The notes: generated by a model from the sequence alone, not told the origin. A stretch of 53,035 nucleotides of DNA from Nitrosarchaeum sp. (GCA_023265135.1 JAHFUM010000004.1:1-53035), one strand, 5' to 3'. Positions 17,047 to 26,006 are shown, counted from the first letter of the stretch. Numbers and translations: made by a program.

Positions 17047-17360
17047 ATTTTGAATCTGAATTAAAAAAAGGAAATTTCATCATAGGAGAATGCATACATT
17101 GTAAAAAAATAATATGGCCACCATCTGAATTTTGTAATCAGTGTTTTAAAGAAGTTTCTTGGAGAAAAGGCTCGTACGATGGTATGATTATTGAATTTTC
17201 AAAACATAATAACGATTATTTCTGTCTTATAGAAATTGAAAATACCATAAAAATAATGTGTAATGTTTCATCTGGAATTCCAGATATAGGCAAACATGTT
17301 AAGATAGAAAAATGTGGAATAAAAGACGATGGGTACTATTTTGAAATAGCAGTAAAATAA
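17043..17360 (+). CDS. DUF35 OB-fold protein with rubredoxin-like zinc ribbon
   Basis: 105 residues. A four-Cys zinc ribbon (C17, C20, C31, C34) precedes an OB-fold region (about 50-105). The order ribbon then OB fold is typical of DUF35, which bridges thiolase and HMG-CoA synthase or other acyl-CoA enzymes and binds CoA. The ATGA overlap with the thiolase stop indicates coupled translation and a likely complex. Confidence 0.88.
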   Translation: MNFESELKKGNFIIGECIHCKKIIWPPSEFCNQCFKEVSWRKGSYDGMIIEFSKHNNDYFCLIEIENTIKIMCNVSSGIPDIGKHVKIEKCGIKDDGYYFEIAVK

Positions 17361-18185
17361 TTATGTAAATTCAGTGTAGATATATGGTGTATCTACAAGT
17401 TGATCAAAAGTCCAAATGGTTGGAAGGCTAACCGTTTGTATCACTTTTAGATTATGTTTTTCAATTAATGAACTCCATCCTCCCTCTGATTGATTATCTG
17501 AAAGTTGTCTCTTTGAATGAGTGCCCGCGAAAACAATACAAGTATTTTTTTTAAGATGAATTGTAGAAATTTTTTCTATAATATTTGTTGCTAAGATGTC
17601 TCCACCCATTTGCGGCAATCCGCCAATAAAAAATATTGGACGTATTAAATTTAACAATGAGTAATCAAATTCTATAGCATCAGCACAGATAGGATTAAAA
17701 TTAACTTTTGTTTCTGTCAAAATGGATTTTTGGAGTTCAACTAATACATCATCAATTTCAATACTAGTTGCTTGTAAATCTAAAATTTTTGCACAATATG
17801 CAATTCGCCCGTCACCAGATCCAATGTCTACTAATTCTTTATAATCAAAACTTTTTGCAATTAATGCAGTAATATATGCTGAAAGAATCCACGTAGGATA
17901 AAACGGCTGACAACTAGAACCGTGTTTAATACTATTTAACCAGTATTCGTTGATGTCTCCTTCGTATACTTTACACAAAATACCCGCGATTTTTTGTTCA
18001 TAGACATTATGATAAATAGGGTTTTTTGTAGCAAAATTATGTAGAAATTCTAAATGTGTCTCATTTATTGGAAAAGATTCTGATGAGTAAACCGGAAGTA
18101 TTTCCTGAATATGGCTATGCCCCTCATATACTTGTACAAATTCTTGCTTTAATGTGGCTAAACTTTGGGCAATTTGCTCATGCAT
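17361..18185 (-). CDS. Class I SAM-dependent methyltransferase-like protein
   Basis: 274 residues. Motif I ELVDIGSGDGRIAY lies at 117-130, followed by an acidic strand end (TSIEIDD) and a motif II region (CADAIEFDY). The first 90 residues are a family-specific lid. After motif IV the FIGGLPQMGGD segment replaces the typical NPPY of N6-adenine enzymes, so DNA or RNA methylation is not indicated. Substrate unknown. It is convergent with DUF35, with no spacer. Confidence 0.8.
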   Translation of the reverse strand: MHEQIAQSLATLKQEFVQVYEGHSHIQEILPVYSSESFPINETHLEFLHNFATKNPIYHNVYEQKIAGILCKVYEGDINEYWLNSIKHGSSCQPFYPTWILSAYITALIAKSFDYKELVDIGSGDGRIAYCAKILDLQATSIEIDDVLVELQKSILTETKVNFNPICADAIEFDYSLLNLIRPIFFIGGLPQMGGDILATNIIEKISTIHLKKNTCIVFAGTHSKRQLSDNQSEGGWSSLIEKHNLKVIQTVSLPTIWTFDQLVDTPYIYTEFT

Positions 18186-18321
18186 CTTAAATGTCTCTAA
18201 AAAAAGAGATTGATAAACCCATGGTAAAACAACTTTGAATAAACCAGTGTCTCAATCGTTTGATTTAATTTTTTCAAATAACGTAAATCAAAAAATGTTT
18301 GATGACTTCAGAAATATTGTT

Positions 18322-18474
18322 TTAGCAACAGCCACCAAAATTCATTGCTGAACTATCAATGTTTTCAGATATGATTTTAAAAACTTTTGTTAGCATAGTT
18401 GCATAGATTAAAAACGACAGTGGGTGATCATTTGTTTTATCTCTAGTCAACAAAATTTTGAGCATTGTTTTCAT
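18322..18474 (-). CDS. Candidate 50-residue protein ending in GGCC
   Basis: An ATG frame in an otherwise empty 440-base gap reads MKTMLKILLTRDKTNDHP, then a helical hydrophobic part (FLIYATMLTKVFKII) and ends NFGGCC. A C-terminal vicinal Cys pair could bind metal or carry redox function. No strong TATA box is seen. The rest of the gap (18186-18321, 18475-18640) holds only promoter-like AT-rich DNA. Confidence 0.4.
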   Translation of the reverse strand: MKTMLKILLTRDKTNDHPLSFLIYATMLTKVFKIISENIDSSAMNFGGCC

Positions 18475-18643
18475 ATACCGTAATTATGAAATTGACTAGT
18501 GGTAAATCCAGTTCAACAAATATTTCATACTGAAAACTTAACTTTCAATGTTAATTCATATCAAAACCACTTCTTTATGAAGGGTTATTCTGTAATTACC
18601 TACCCTACTATATCTGAACTAGACATGAATGTACAGTAGTAAA

Positions 18644-19192
18644 ATGCCTTCAATTTCATTAATAAAATCAAAAATAAAGATGAAGAAAGATAATAAAAAA
18701 ATTTCGCGCACTCGTAGACAACGTGGATACAACTGGGAAGACACGTTGGTAAAAAGATTCAATTCTGCTGAAAACTGGAAAGCCTTCAGATTAGGTTCTC
18801 CAAGTGTGGCATTACCAGATGTTTTAGCTGTAAATACTCAAAATAGCATGATTTTCTCCATAGAGGCAAAATCGGGCACAAGCACATCTCTTCCTGTTCC
18901 AGCGGATCAGATTGAAAGATGCCAGAAATGGATTAAGACATTTGATATTTACAATGACAGAAAAGTAATTCTTGCATTCAAATTTCTTTCAAAAAAAAGA
19001 ATAGGATTAGGTCAGTATGAAAGTAGAGAATTAAGAGAATTTTACAAAATTTGGGATGAATCAAAAGAGATAACAGATTGTGTTTGTACCTATGAAGGAA
19101 ATGTATTTGCAAGGATTAATGGGAAGAGAGAGAAACTAGATCTTAAAGAACACACAATGCCATTTAAAACAAAGCACAGAACTAGTGCCTAA
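18644..19192 (+). CDS. hjc: Archaeal Holliday junction resolvase Hjc
   Basis: 182 residues from the ATG at 18644; an earlier ATG at 18629 and a later one at 18680 are possible. A TATA-like CTATAT near 18608-18613 favours 18644. Hjc cuts four-way DNA junctions in recombination and fork repair. The PD-(D/E)xK nuclease core is visible: E32 in RGYNWEDTLV, then FRLGSPSVALPD with D59, and IEAKSG with E74 and K76. The C-terminal 60 residues exceed the usual Hjc length (about 140). Confidence 0.88.
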   Translation: MPSISLIKSKIKMKKDNKKISRTRRQRGYNWEDTLVKRFNSAENWKAFRLGSPSVALPDVLAVNTQNSMIFSIEAKSGTSTSLPVPADQIERCQKWIKTFDIYNDRKVILAFKFLSKKRIGLGQYESRELREFYKIWDESKEITDCVCTYEGNVFARINGKREKLDLKEHTMPFKTKHRTSA

Positions 19193-19242
19193 CTATCTTA
19201 AGAGATAGCAGTGTTTTTTAATGATTAATAACATTTGATATT

Positions 19243-19707
19243 ATGCCAGAGGACGATTTTGGAGAAGCCAGAATAGTAGAGGGAAATGAAATACATTCAA
19301 AGTCATTATTAGATACAATATCTGAATCAAAAGGAACTCATTCAAGAACAAGCTTTGAAGAGTTTACAGATGAAAGAACTCTGGTTAGCTATGATGCGTT
19401 TGGAAATAAACAAATGAAAATTAAAGTTCTAGAAGTTTCAGATGAAAATCCACCTTCAAAATGGAAATTTGGAGATCGTGTCAAAGTCAGCAAAATATTA
19501 GTCACAATAAAACATCTGACTTCACAAGAAATTGAAGAGGGGGAATTTGACATTGAGGCAATAGAGAGAGAATTGGCTGAAAAAAGGCACTATACCTCAA
19601 CAAACAGATGGGTGCCTGCAAATGATATTAAAAATGGGTATGTTGTAGGTTCAAGACATACCACATTAATCAGCGATGCCTCAGCTTTAGATTACATAAT
19701 ATTCTAG
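19243..19707 (+). CDS. Conserved hypothetical acidic protein
   Basis: 154 residues, not recognised. It is acidic and soluble. A likely beta-rich middle (KQMKIKVLEVSDENPPSKWKF, then RVKVSKILVTIKHLT) is flanked by Glu-rich helices, and the end is GSRHTTLISDASALDYIIF. No Cys, signal peptide or membrane segment. It follows Hjc with 50 bases between, so it could share a transcript or use its own promoter. Confidence 0.6.
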   Translation: MPEDDFGEARIVEGNEIHSKSLLDTISESKGTHSRTSFEEFTDERTLVSYDAFGNKQMKIKVLEVSDENPPSKWKFGDRVKVSKILVTIKHLTSQEIEEGEFDIEAIERELAEKRHYTSTNRWVPANDIKNGYVVGSRHTTLISDASALDYIIF

Positions 19708-19784
19708 CTTGATAAAGTCGCTCCATCTAACATCAACATATTTCAACTAAAAACCTTTAAGGAACAGAATTTGAAATCTGAAAT

Positions 19785-20108
19785 ATGATTACAAAGATGA
19801 TTGAAGTCAATGGTACTGAATTTAGACTCACATTAACTGATCAGGTAATTAGCCATGTAAATAATCTCAAAAATCTGTATAATGCAGCATATGAAGATCC
19901 AGAGAGTTTTGAGGAAGTAAGTGCAGAGATTTCAAGTACAATTAATGAGATTGCAACAGCAGTAGAACCAGAAGCTTCAGATAGTGACCTTGATGGATTA
20001 ATTCAAGAAATCATAAAAGTTGTAGATAACAAAGCCGCTGAAATGGAAAAGGAGTTAGAAGGAAAACCAGACAAATCTACTGCAAAAAAACCAAAATCAA
20101 AAAAATAA
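19785..20108 (+). CDS. Small helical protein with Lys-rich tail
   Basis: 107 residues. A short N-terminal strand region (MIEVNGTEFRLTLTDQV) is followed by acidic amphipathic helices and a basic tail (KPDKSTAKKPKSKK). Not recognised. The TATA-like AAAACCTTTAAGG at about 19749-19761 is close to 30 bases before the ATG. The tail might touch nucleic acid; this is inference. Confidence 0.6.
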   Translation: MITKMIEVNGTEFRLTLTDQVISHVNNLKNLYNAAYEDPESFEEVSAEISSTINEIATAVEPEASDSDLDGLIQEIIKVVDNKAAEMEKELEGKPDKSTAKKPKSKK

Positions 20109-20176
20109 AACCATTTGACCTGAAAATCAGAAAAATTTGTAGTATTAGTTATATTACAAATGCATCATCCAAAGGC

Positions 20177-20293
20177 ATGGCAAGCGGTTGCGAATGCGGG
20201 ATATGTGATCATCCTACAGAAGATGAATGTATTAAAAAAGAATGCAAATGCTGCTTGAATTTTCATGAAAGATCAGGTTCCAAAAGGAAGTAA
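20177..20293 (+). CDS. 38-residue Cys-rich microprotein
   Basis: It starts MASGCECGICDHPTED and contains CxCxxC, then C, then CKCC followed by H. Seven cysteines in 38 residues suggest one or two zinc ions or an Fe-S site. A longer overlapping frame from 20160 lacks cysteine and looks random. A second Cys-rich microprotein on the opposite strand ends 18 bases away. Confidence 0.6.
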   Translation: MASGCECGICDHPTEDECIKKECKCCLNFHERSGSKRK

Positions 20294-20311
20294 AGTCAAT
20301 TACGTTTTAAA

Positions 20312-20422
20312 TTAATCATAAACATTATGACAACTACATTTTTTTGCCATGTGACGATAACACCCAATCAAATAATGATCAGTACATCCACATAAAACAC
20401 ATTTTTTTTCTTTATTTTTCAT
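20312..20422 (-). CDS. 36-residue Cys/His-rich microprotein
   Basis: The minus-strand frame starts MKNKEKKCVLCGCTDHYL and ends KKCSCHNVYD. Cysteines come as CxxCxC and CxC with nearby His, a metal-binding pattern. Its ATG lies 4 bases after the stop of the upstream gene on the same strand, so the two are probably cotranscribed. Convergent with the microprotein at 20177. Confidence 0.6.
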   Translation of the reverse strand: MKNKEKKCVLCGCTDHYLIGCYRHMAKKCSCHNVYD

Positions 20423-20426
20423 AACT

Positions 20427-20801
20427 CTATAATTTTTCGATCACATATTCTATATTATCTATTAATTTTTTATCTGCCAAAGATTCGAGAATTTTTAATC
20501 TCATATTTTTTAACCGACTAGAATCTTCAGAGTATAACTGTGCCATTGTTTCTATCTCTTTTTCAAAAGAATAATTCTTCAGATAATACTCAAATTTTGA
20601 CCTTAAATCAGAAAAATCAGGTGATTGAAATTTTTCAGCGTACAACTTGTTAATCAATACATGAGAAAAACCATTGATCTTTGAGATTTGTTTTTTGATG
20701 ATCTCTAAATCTCCAGGTTTGTCTTCTAGTTTTTTAAGAATGTTGTGAGCAACTATGATCTTCTCTAAGATGCTTTTCAGATATTCATAATTAGTCACCA
20801 T
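20427..20801 (-). CDS. Hypothetical helical protein
   Basis: 124 residues, almost entirely predicted helix with many Lys, Glu, Leu and Ile (KSILEKIIVAHNILKKLEDKPGD; ESLADKKLIDNIEYVIEKL). No Cys and no membrane segment. Not recognised. It heads a two-gene transcript with the Cys-rich microprotein and is divergent from threonine synthase with about 108 bases between. Confidence 0.6.
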   Translation of the reverse strand: MVTNYEYLKSILEKIIVAHNILKKLEDKPGDLEIIKKQISKINGFSHVLINKLYAEKFQSPDFSDLRSKFEYYLKNYSFEKEIETMAQLYSEDSSRLKNMRLKILESLADKKLIDNIEYVIEKL

Positions 20802-20909
20802 GATTAATTTTAGAAAGGTATAATCTAATCTAAAAGTTTAGGAAATCAATTCTCATTATTTGGGATCATATTCTTAACTTTAAATTATCACTGGTTCCGC
20901 TAACTGACA

Positions 20910-22247
20910 ATGCAAGGTGACGCCTATCTCAAATGTATTGATCCACATTGTGGATTGGAATATCCAATAAAAAGCACAAATGTAGAATGTGAAAAAGGTC
21001 ACCTACTTGACGTAATATACAAAAATAATCCCTCAAATAATCTAAAAGAGGTATTTTATCAGAGAAGAAATCCGCAAGGAAACATATTCAATGAAAGTGG
21101 AGTTTGGAGGTTTAGAGAATTACTTAATTTTTGTCAAATAGACACTGAAAATATTGAGGAGTGTTCAAAATATTTAGTTTCATTAGATGGTGCAGAAGGC
21201 AGGCAATCAAAACCATACAGAATGTCAAAAGCTGCGGATTTCATAGGAATTTCTAATGACAAATTATGGTTGCAACCAGAAGGATACAATCCAAGTGGCT
21301 CATTCAAAGATAACGGGATGGTGACTGCAGTAACGCATGCCAAAATGGTCGGTGCAAAAAAAATCGTCTGTGCATCTACTGGAAATACTTCAGCATCTGC
21401 AGGTATGTTTGCAGCAAATGAAGGAATACGATGTGATGTATACATTCCATCAGGCCAAATTGCTCCAGGAAAATTAAGTCAGGCATATCAATTTGGAGCT
21501 CAAATAGTAGAAGTGAATGGAAATTTTGATGATGCGTTAAAACAATCACTTTATGATGCAAAAAATCATAGTGGATATACAGTAAATTCTGTAAATCCAT
21601 TTAGAATCGAAGGACAAAAAACAATTCCATATAGAGCATTAGAGTATTTGAAATGGGAATCTCCAGATTGGATTGTGTATCCAGGAGGAGCACTAGGAAA
21701 TACATCTAGTTGTGGAAAGGCACTAATGGAATTATACCATTGGGGGTGGATAAAAAAAATACCAAGGATTGCAGTAATTAATTCTGAAGGTGCAAGTACA
21801 TTATCAGATTTGTACAATGGCAAATTTGAGGGAGAAGAATTACGGTGGAAGAAAGGCAACGCAAATACTGAATTAATTCAAAGATATTATGAACATCTAG
21901 ATAAAGACAGGATCAGACCAAAAACTAAAGCCACCGCCATTCAAATTGGTCGACCTGCAAATATACTAAAAGGACTACGTGCCTTGGAATTTACTAATGG
22001 TGTTGTAACCACCGTATCAGATTCAGAGATGTTAGATGGTATGTCAGTTGTCGGGTTAAATGGATTTGATTGTGAAATGGCGTCAGGGGCATCTGTTGTT
22101 GGAATTAAAAAACTGATTAATGAAGAAATAATCAAAAAAGATGATCTAGTCGTAGGAATTCTTACAGGCAGACAAAAAGATGCAATGCTACCCGTAGAGT
22201 ATCACAATAATCCTAAAAATAAATTCTCGATTCCACCCAAAAATTAG
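20910..22247 (+). CDS. thrC: Threonine synthase
   Basis: 445 residues, PLP fold type II. It converts O-phosphohomoserine to threonine. The PLP lysine is K133 in NPSGSFKDNG; STGNTSASAG and YPGGALGNTSS bind substrate and cofactor phosphate. The N-terminal segment (CIDPHCGLEY, later CEKGH) is a zinc-ribbon-like cap seen in archaeal forms. With ilvA in the same window it connects threonine to isoleucine, but the two genes are 12 kb apart. Confidence 0.93.
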   Translation: MQGDAYLKCIDPHCGLEYPIKSTNVECEKGHLLDVIYKNNPSNNLKEVFYQRRNPQGNIFNESGVWRFRELLNFCQIDTENIEECSKYLVSLDGAEGRQSKPYRMSKAADFIGISNDKLWLQPEGYNPSGSFKDNGMVTAVTHAKMVGAKKIVCASTGNTSASAGMFAANEGIRCDVYIPSGQIAPGKLSQAYQFGAQIVEVNGNFDDALKQSLYDAKNHSGYTVNSVNPFRIEGQKTIPYRALEYLKWESPDWIVYPGGALGNTSSCGKALMELYHWGWIKKIPRIAVINSEGASTLSDLYNGKFEGEELRWKKGNANTELIQRYYEHLDKDRIRPKTKATAIQIGRPANILKGLRALEFTNGVVTTVSDSEMLDGMSVVGLNGFDCEMASGASVVGIKKLINEEIIKKDDLVVGILTGRQKDAMLPVEYHNNPKNKFSIPPKN

Positions 22248-22650
22248 CCACAATAAAGCAATTTATTTTATTAAAAGTTAATCAGATGGATTACACCTTA
22301 AAAATAGGTTTTACAAAATATTTTCAACCTAGAGATGATTTGGGTAAAAAAGTTTCACACACTAAATTTTAGTCACAAAAAGAGTTTAGAAAAATAAAAT
22401 ATCGATTATGAACCCAATTACTGTCAATACAATACTAGTTTAATTAATAATCTCATACTTCTCTAATTTTCCTAAATTTTGTATTAACTTAAGGATTTAG
22501 AAATTGAGTTTAGAAACTTTCAAATTTTTTATTTAAACAAATTATCTCTCAATTCTTTTTTGTTGTGGGTGTATTTCGTGCGTAATTTCACTCATAATAG
22601 GGAAAAGGTTAATGAGGGTATAAGAGGAATAAGTCCATACTTAGAGATGG
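22248..22650. other. Non-coding spacer before the CNNM/CBS gene
   Basis: About 400 AT-rich bases. Only frames of fewer than 30 codons without protein-like composition are present, for example ATG at 22286. No repeat, tRNA or convincing hairpin is seen. It could hold a small RNA, but I have no sequence evidence for one. Confidence 0.5.
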
Positions 22651-22652
22651 TG

Positions 22653-22704
22653 TATAAATAATAAAATGAAGAACATGTGTTGTTCTGACAAACTTTTTCG
22701 GAGG
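22653..22704 (+). promoter_or_regulatory. TATA box and Shine-Dalgarno of the CNNM/CBS gene
   Basis: TATAAATA at 22653-22660 predicts a start site near 22682. GGAGG at 22700-22704 lies 5 bases before the ATG at 22710. This is one of the few genes here with a clear leader and Shine-Dalgarno sequence. Confidence 0.65.
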
Positions 22705-22709
22705 ATGAA

Positions 22710-23960
22710 ATGGTAGAAATTTGGGAGTTTTTAGTATTAGCAGTTCTCATAGGATTTTCTGCATTTTTCAGTGGGGTGGAAGTTGCAATGGTTGGGATAA
22801 GAAAATCAACTGTCACCCAATTATTAAAACAAAAAGTTAAAGGCGCAAAGGCGTTACACAAATTTACATCTAATCCAAGTTGGATGATGTCTACAGTTAA
22901 TTTAGGAAACAACCTTGTTAATGTAGCCGCATCAGTTTTTGCAACAAAGATTGCAACTGATATCTTTGGAGACCAAGGATTAGGAATTACGGTAGGAATT
23001 ATGACGTTTGTGATTTTAGTATTTGGTGAAATTACTCCTAAAATATATTCCAATGCCAATTCTACAAAAATTGCTCTTAGAGGTGCACCGATATTATTAA
23101 TTTTCAGTTATGCGTTATGGCCAATCGTAAAACTTTTTGAGATAATTACAAAAACAATAATCAAATTAACTGGAAGCAGTTATCATCCACCACCAATCAC
23201 AGAAGAGGAGATCAAAGGAATAGTAGCACAGGGATTAGCTGATAAAATACTTGAAAAGGATGAAAGTGAATTAGTTCATAGTGCTTTAGAATTTGATGAT
23301 ACTGTAATTAGAACTGTGATGACACCACGGACAAAAATGTTTACACTGCCTTCAAAGATGCTTCTCTTTGATGCACTTCCTTTGATCAGTGAAAATTTAC
23401 ATTCTAGAATACCAATTTTTGGAAAAACACATGACGATATTGTTGGATTTGTTCATGTAAGAGATATTTTAACACATTTAGAAAAAGACAACAAAATGAT
23501 CACATTAGAACAAGTCTCAAGAAAACCAGTATTTGCATCCCAAGAAAAAATGGTAAGTTCACTACTCAAAGAAATGAAAGGCAGAAAAACACACATGGCC
23601 ATTGTCGTAGATGAACATGGTGGGGTAGAGGGATTAGTGACGCTAGAAGATCTAATAGAAGAGATAGTAGGAGATATCGAAGATGAAACAGATGACACAC
23701 CACCAAAAGAATATGACTCTGTTGATAAAGACACGATAATTACAAATGGAGAAATTAAGATTGAACGAATTAATGAGATTTTCAAGTCAGAACTTCCTGA
23801 AGGTGATGATTACGCCTCACTTAATGGATTATTGCATGAGAAATTACAGGACATACCAAGAGAGGGGGATAAACTCGAAATTGACAATATACGAATTGTT
23901 GTTGAAAAGGTAATAAAAAATATACCTGAAAAAATTAGAATAGAACGTATAAAAAAATAA
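22710..23960 (+). CDS. CNNM/CorC-type membrane protein with CBS pair
   Basis: 416 residues. An N-terminal DUF21/CNNM membrane domain with about four hydrophobic segments (residues 1-150) contains the family motif SxxxxGVEVAM near 20-28 and VFGEITPK near 105-112. Two CBS domains span about 195-320 (VMTPRTKMF, then HMAIVVDEHGGVEGLVTLEDLIEEIVG). A CorC_HlyC domain (about 340-416) ends it. Relatives transport or sense Mg2+ and other divalent cations, with CBS domains binding nucleotides. Convergent with GAPDH. Confidence 0.93.
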   Translation: MVEIWEFLVLAVLIGFSAFFSGVEVAMVGIRKSTVTQLLKQKVKGAKALHKFTSNPSWMMSTVNLGNNLVNVAASVFATKIATDIFGDQGLGITVGIMTFVILVFGEITPKIYSNANSTKIALRGAPILLIFSYALWPIVKLFEIITKTIIKLTGSSYHPPPITEEEIKGIVAQGLADKILEKDESELVHSALEFDDTVIRTVMTPRTKMFTLPSKMLLFDALPLISENLHSRIPIFGKTHDDIVGFVHVRDILTHLEKDNKMITLEQVSRKPVFASQEKMVSSLLKEMKGRKTHMAIVVDEHGGVEGLVTLEDLIEEIVGDIEDETDDTPPKEYDSVDKDTIITNGEIKIERINEIFKSELPEGDDYASLNGLLHEKLQDIPREGDKLEIDNIRIVVEKVIKNIPEKIRIERIKK

Positions 23961-23962
23961 GA

Positions 23963-25015
23963 TCAGATTTTTCTTGCAAAGTGTGCTTCTAATTTTTGCT
24001 TTTTTTCTTTCATATTGAATATTGATTCAGTATGAGAAAATGCATCATTGTACGATTTTCCAAACAACATAGCTTGTAATAGCATATGATTTTCAGGAAT
24101 TACAATTCCTGTTTGATCATCAGAGTACATCAATTGTACTGTATCACCAATTGAAACAGTCATGTTTGCATGAATGTGGATCATATTAGTATCTGTAAAG
24201 TTAAACCCCATACTTTTAGCATAATCTCTTACATCTTTTGTTCCTTTAGCTGTCCACAGAGTTGCTACACCAAATTCGCTTGTAAAAATATCATGTATTT
24301 CAGAAGGTTTTGGTGCCTTTTCATTAAAACGAATATCCATAATGTGTAGATGCATTTGTCTTGTGGGTACTTTAATAGCACGAACAAAAAGAGGTGCATC
24401 TTTTCCAAAATAGGCCTTTACATCTTCACCATGATGTGGTGCTTCAGTCATTTCAATAGTGTCTGGCACTTGTTTTTCTGTTTGCTCAATGTCTGCCCAT
24501 CGTCGTACAAGAGTTACATCAAATCGAATTAATCTTTCAGCGAATTTATTACGTAATGGTTCTAAAATACGCCCCATACCAGTAACATTGCAGCTGCCTT
24601 GCATGACATGTTTTTTGCCAATAGCCAAATCATAATTGACTCGAGAATTAAACAACAAGTCAGATACAGACTCATTGCCTATTATCGTCTCGCCACCTTG
24701 GTATATTGCCATTAGATTTTTTGGCTCATAAAGATTCTTTTTATTTTTATATCCATATCTACCAGGTGCAGCATCAATTACTAAATCACAGTCATCAAGT
24801 GCAGACTCTATTGTACCAGATATTTTGAAATTCTTAAAATCATTTAATTTTCGTTCAGGCACATAAACATTTAATCCACGAGAAAGTGCAGCATTCACAT
24901 CATCGTCAGGAGAATATTTTCCTACACCAATTACAAAAATTTCAGGATCATCTTTTAGAAATGAAGTAATTCTACTTCCTATAGAACCATAACCGTTAAC
25001 AAAAACTTTTTTCAT
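23963..25015 (-). CDS. gap: Archaeal type II glyceraldehyde-3-phosphate dehydrogenase
   Basis: 350 residues from the ATG complementary to 25013-25015 (MKKVFVNGYGSIGSR). A longer frame to 25153 carries 46 residues unlike the family. The NAD(P)-binding motif NGYGSIG is at 7-13 and the catalytic Cys is C142 in GSCNVTGMGR. It interconverts glyceraldehyde-3-phosphate and 1,3-bisphosphoglycerate, probably in gluconeogenic direction in this autotroph. Divergent from the DsbA-like gene. Confidence 0.95.
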   Translation of the reverse strand: MKKVFVNGYGSIGSRITSFLKDDPEIFVIGVGKYSPDDDVNAALSRGLNVYVPERKLNDFKNFKISGTIESALDDCDLVIDAAPGRYGYKNKKNLYEPKNLMAIYQGGETIIGNESVSDLLFNSRVNYDLAIGKKHVMQGSCNVTGMGRILEPLRNKFAERLIRFDVTLVRRWADIEQTEKQVPDTIEMTEAPHHGEDVKAYFGKDAPLFVRAIKVPTRQMHLHIMDIRFNEKAPKPSEIHDIFTSEFGVATLWTAKGTKDVRDYAKSMGFNFTDTNMIHIHANMTVSIGDTVQLMYSDDQTGIVIPENHMLLQAMLFGKSYNDAFSHTESIFNMKEKKQKLEAHFARKI

Positions 25016-25169
25016 GTTTTTTCTAAAAGAACCCCATTTATTTAGATTAGTTTGAAAGATGTAAATCAATCGAAAAACTAGAAAACTTTTGGAGTTACAA
25101 CGAGAACATGTTTTTTCTACACTATGTGATGTACAAAAGACTAAATGTCTCAAAAATTTTCAATAATTA

Positions 25170-25874
25170 ATGATTCATGCTCCATCTTTGGCAATAGGTG
25201 CAGGAATTGCATCAGTTGCAATAATTGTAGCGTTTTTGGCATTTAACATATTTAACAATAGTCCACAACTTGTGACAGAGCCGACTCCCACTATTCAAGA
25301 GTCAAGTCAAGCAAAAATCACGGCTGCCACGTTTCTTGAAAATGGTTCGCCAGTTTTAGGTGATCCAAAGGCCCCAATTACATTGGTAGAATTTGGTGAT
25401 TATCAGTGTTTTTTCTGCAATAAATTCTTCCACGAAACAGAAGATTCTCTTTTGAAAAATTATATTGAAACAGGTAAAGTCAAAGTAATTTTTAAGGACT
25501 TTACAATTATTGGAGCAGATTCATCTACTGCTGCAAATGCTGCCCACTGTGCATCTGATCAAGGAAAATTTTGGGAATATCATGATACATTATACAATCA
25601 TTGGACTGGGGAAAATAACGGATGGGCATCAAAGGATAATCTTCATCAATTTGCAAGAGAGTTAGGACTGGATATTGATGAATTTTCCAAATGTATGACA
25701 GAATCAAAATACGCCCAAAGCATTGTAAAAAGTAATCAAGACGCAAAGGATTTAGGATTGACAGGGACACCTGCATTTTTTGTTATTAGTCCAGACAACA
25801 AAGTTACAAAGATCGGAGGAGCTCAGCCATATGATGTTTTTGAAAAAATTTTCAATTCACAGTTGGAAAAATAG
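25170..25874 (+). CDS. Membrane-anchored DsbA-like thiol-disulfide oxidoreductase
   Basis: 234 residues. An N-terminal membrane anchor (about 7-28) is followed by a linker and a thioredoxin-fold domain with a helical insertion. The active site is C80-F-F-C83, and the cis-Pro loop is TGTPAFFV at about 196-203. The family makes or isomerises disulfides in exported proteins. An outside location is inferred from the anchor. Several exported proteins elsewhere in the window may be clients. Confidence 0.9.
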   Translation: MIHAPSLAIGAGIASVAIIVAFLAFNIFNNSPQLVTEPTPTIQESSQAKITAATFLENGSPVLGDPKAPITLVEFGDYQCFFCNKFFHETEDSLLKNYIETGKVKVIFKDFTIIGADSSTAANAAHCASDQGKFWEYHDTLYNHWTGENNGWASKDNLHQFARELGLDIDEFSKCMTESKYAQSIVKSNQDAKDLGLTGTPAFFVISPDNKVTKIGGAQPYDVFEKIFNSQLEK

Positions 25875-25901
25875 AAAAATAACAGAATATTTACCAAAAA
25901 A

Positions 25902-25910
25902 CATATAAAA
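25902..25910 (+). promoter_or_regulatory. TATA box upstream of HMG-CoA synthase
   Basis: CATATAAAA is centred near 25906, predicting transcription start near 25930-25934. That falls beside the ATG of a short leader frame (25929) and leaves about 55 bases before the HMG-CoA synthase start. Confidence 0.6.
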
Positions 25911-25928
25911 AATTCTAAAAATTCTCTA

Positions 25929-26006
25929 ATGAGTAATACAGAATTAGCTCAATATCCTTATATGAGTATAGACGGAGGCAAGCTTGATGGCAGCAGGTAT
26001 AGATGA
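25929..26006 (+). CDS. Possible 25-codon leader ORF overlapping HMG-CoA synthase start
   Basis: The frame starts MSNTELAQYPYMSIDGGK and ends in TGA at 26004-26006, overlapping the first 20 bases of the synthase in another frame. Its ATG lies where transcription should start, so it could be read as a leaderless ORF. Translating ribosomes would cross the synthase Shine-Dalgarno (GGAGG at 25974-25978). It may be regulatory or chance. Confidence 0.3.
   Translation: MSNTELAQYPYMSIDGGKLDGSRYR

Noticed and set aside
18299-18350. C/D-box-like UGAUGA...CUGA spacing suggesting a guide RNA
   Set aside because: No convincing C' and D' boxes lie between, and the interval overlaps a candidate coding frame.
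22666-22716. 16-codon frame overlapping the start of the CNNM/CBS gene, possible leader peptide
   Set aside because: The TATA box at 22653-22660 predicts transcription starting near 22682, after this ATG, so it would not be in the mRNA.
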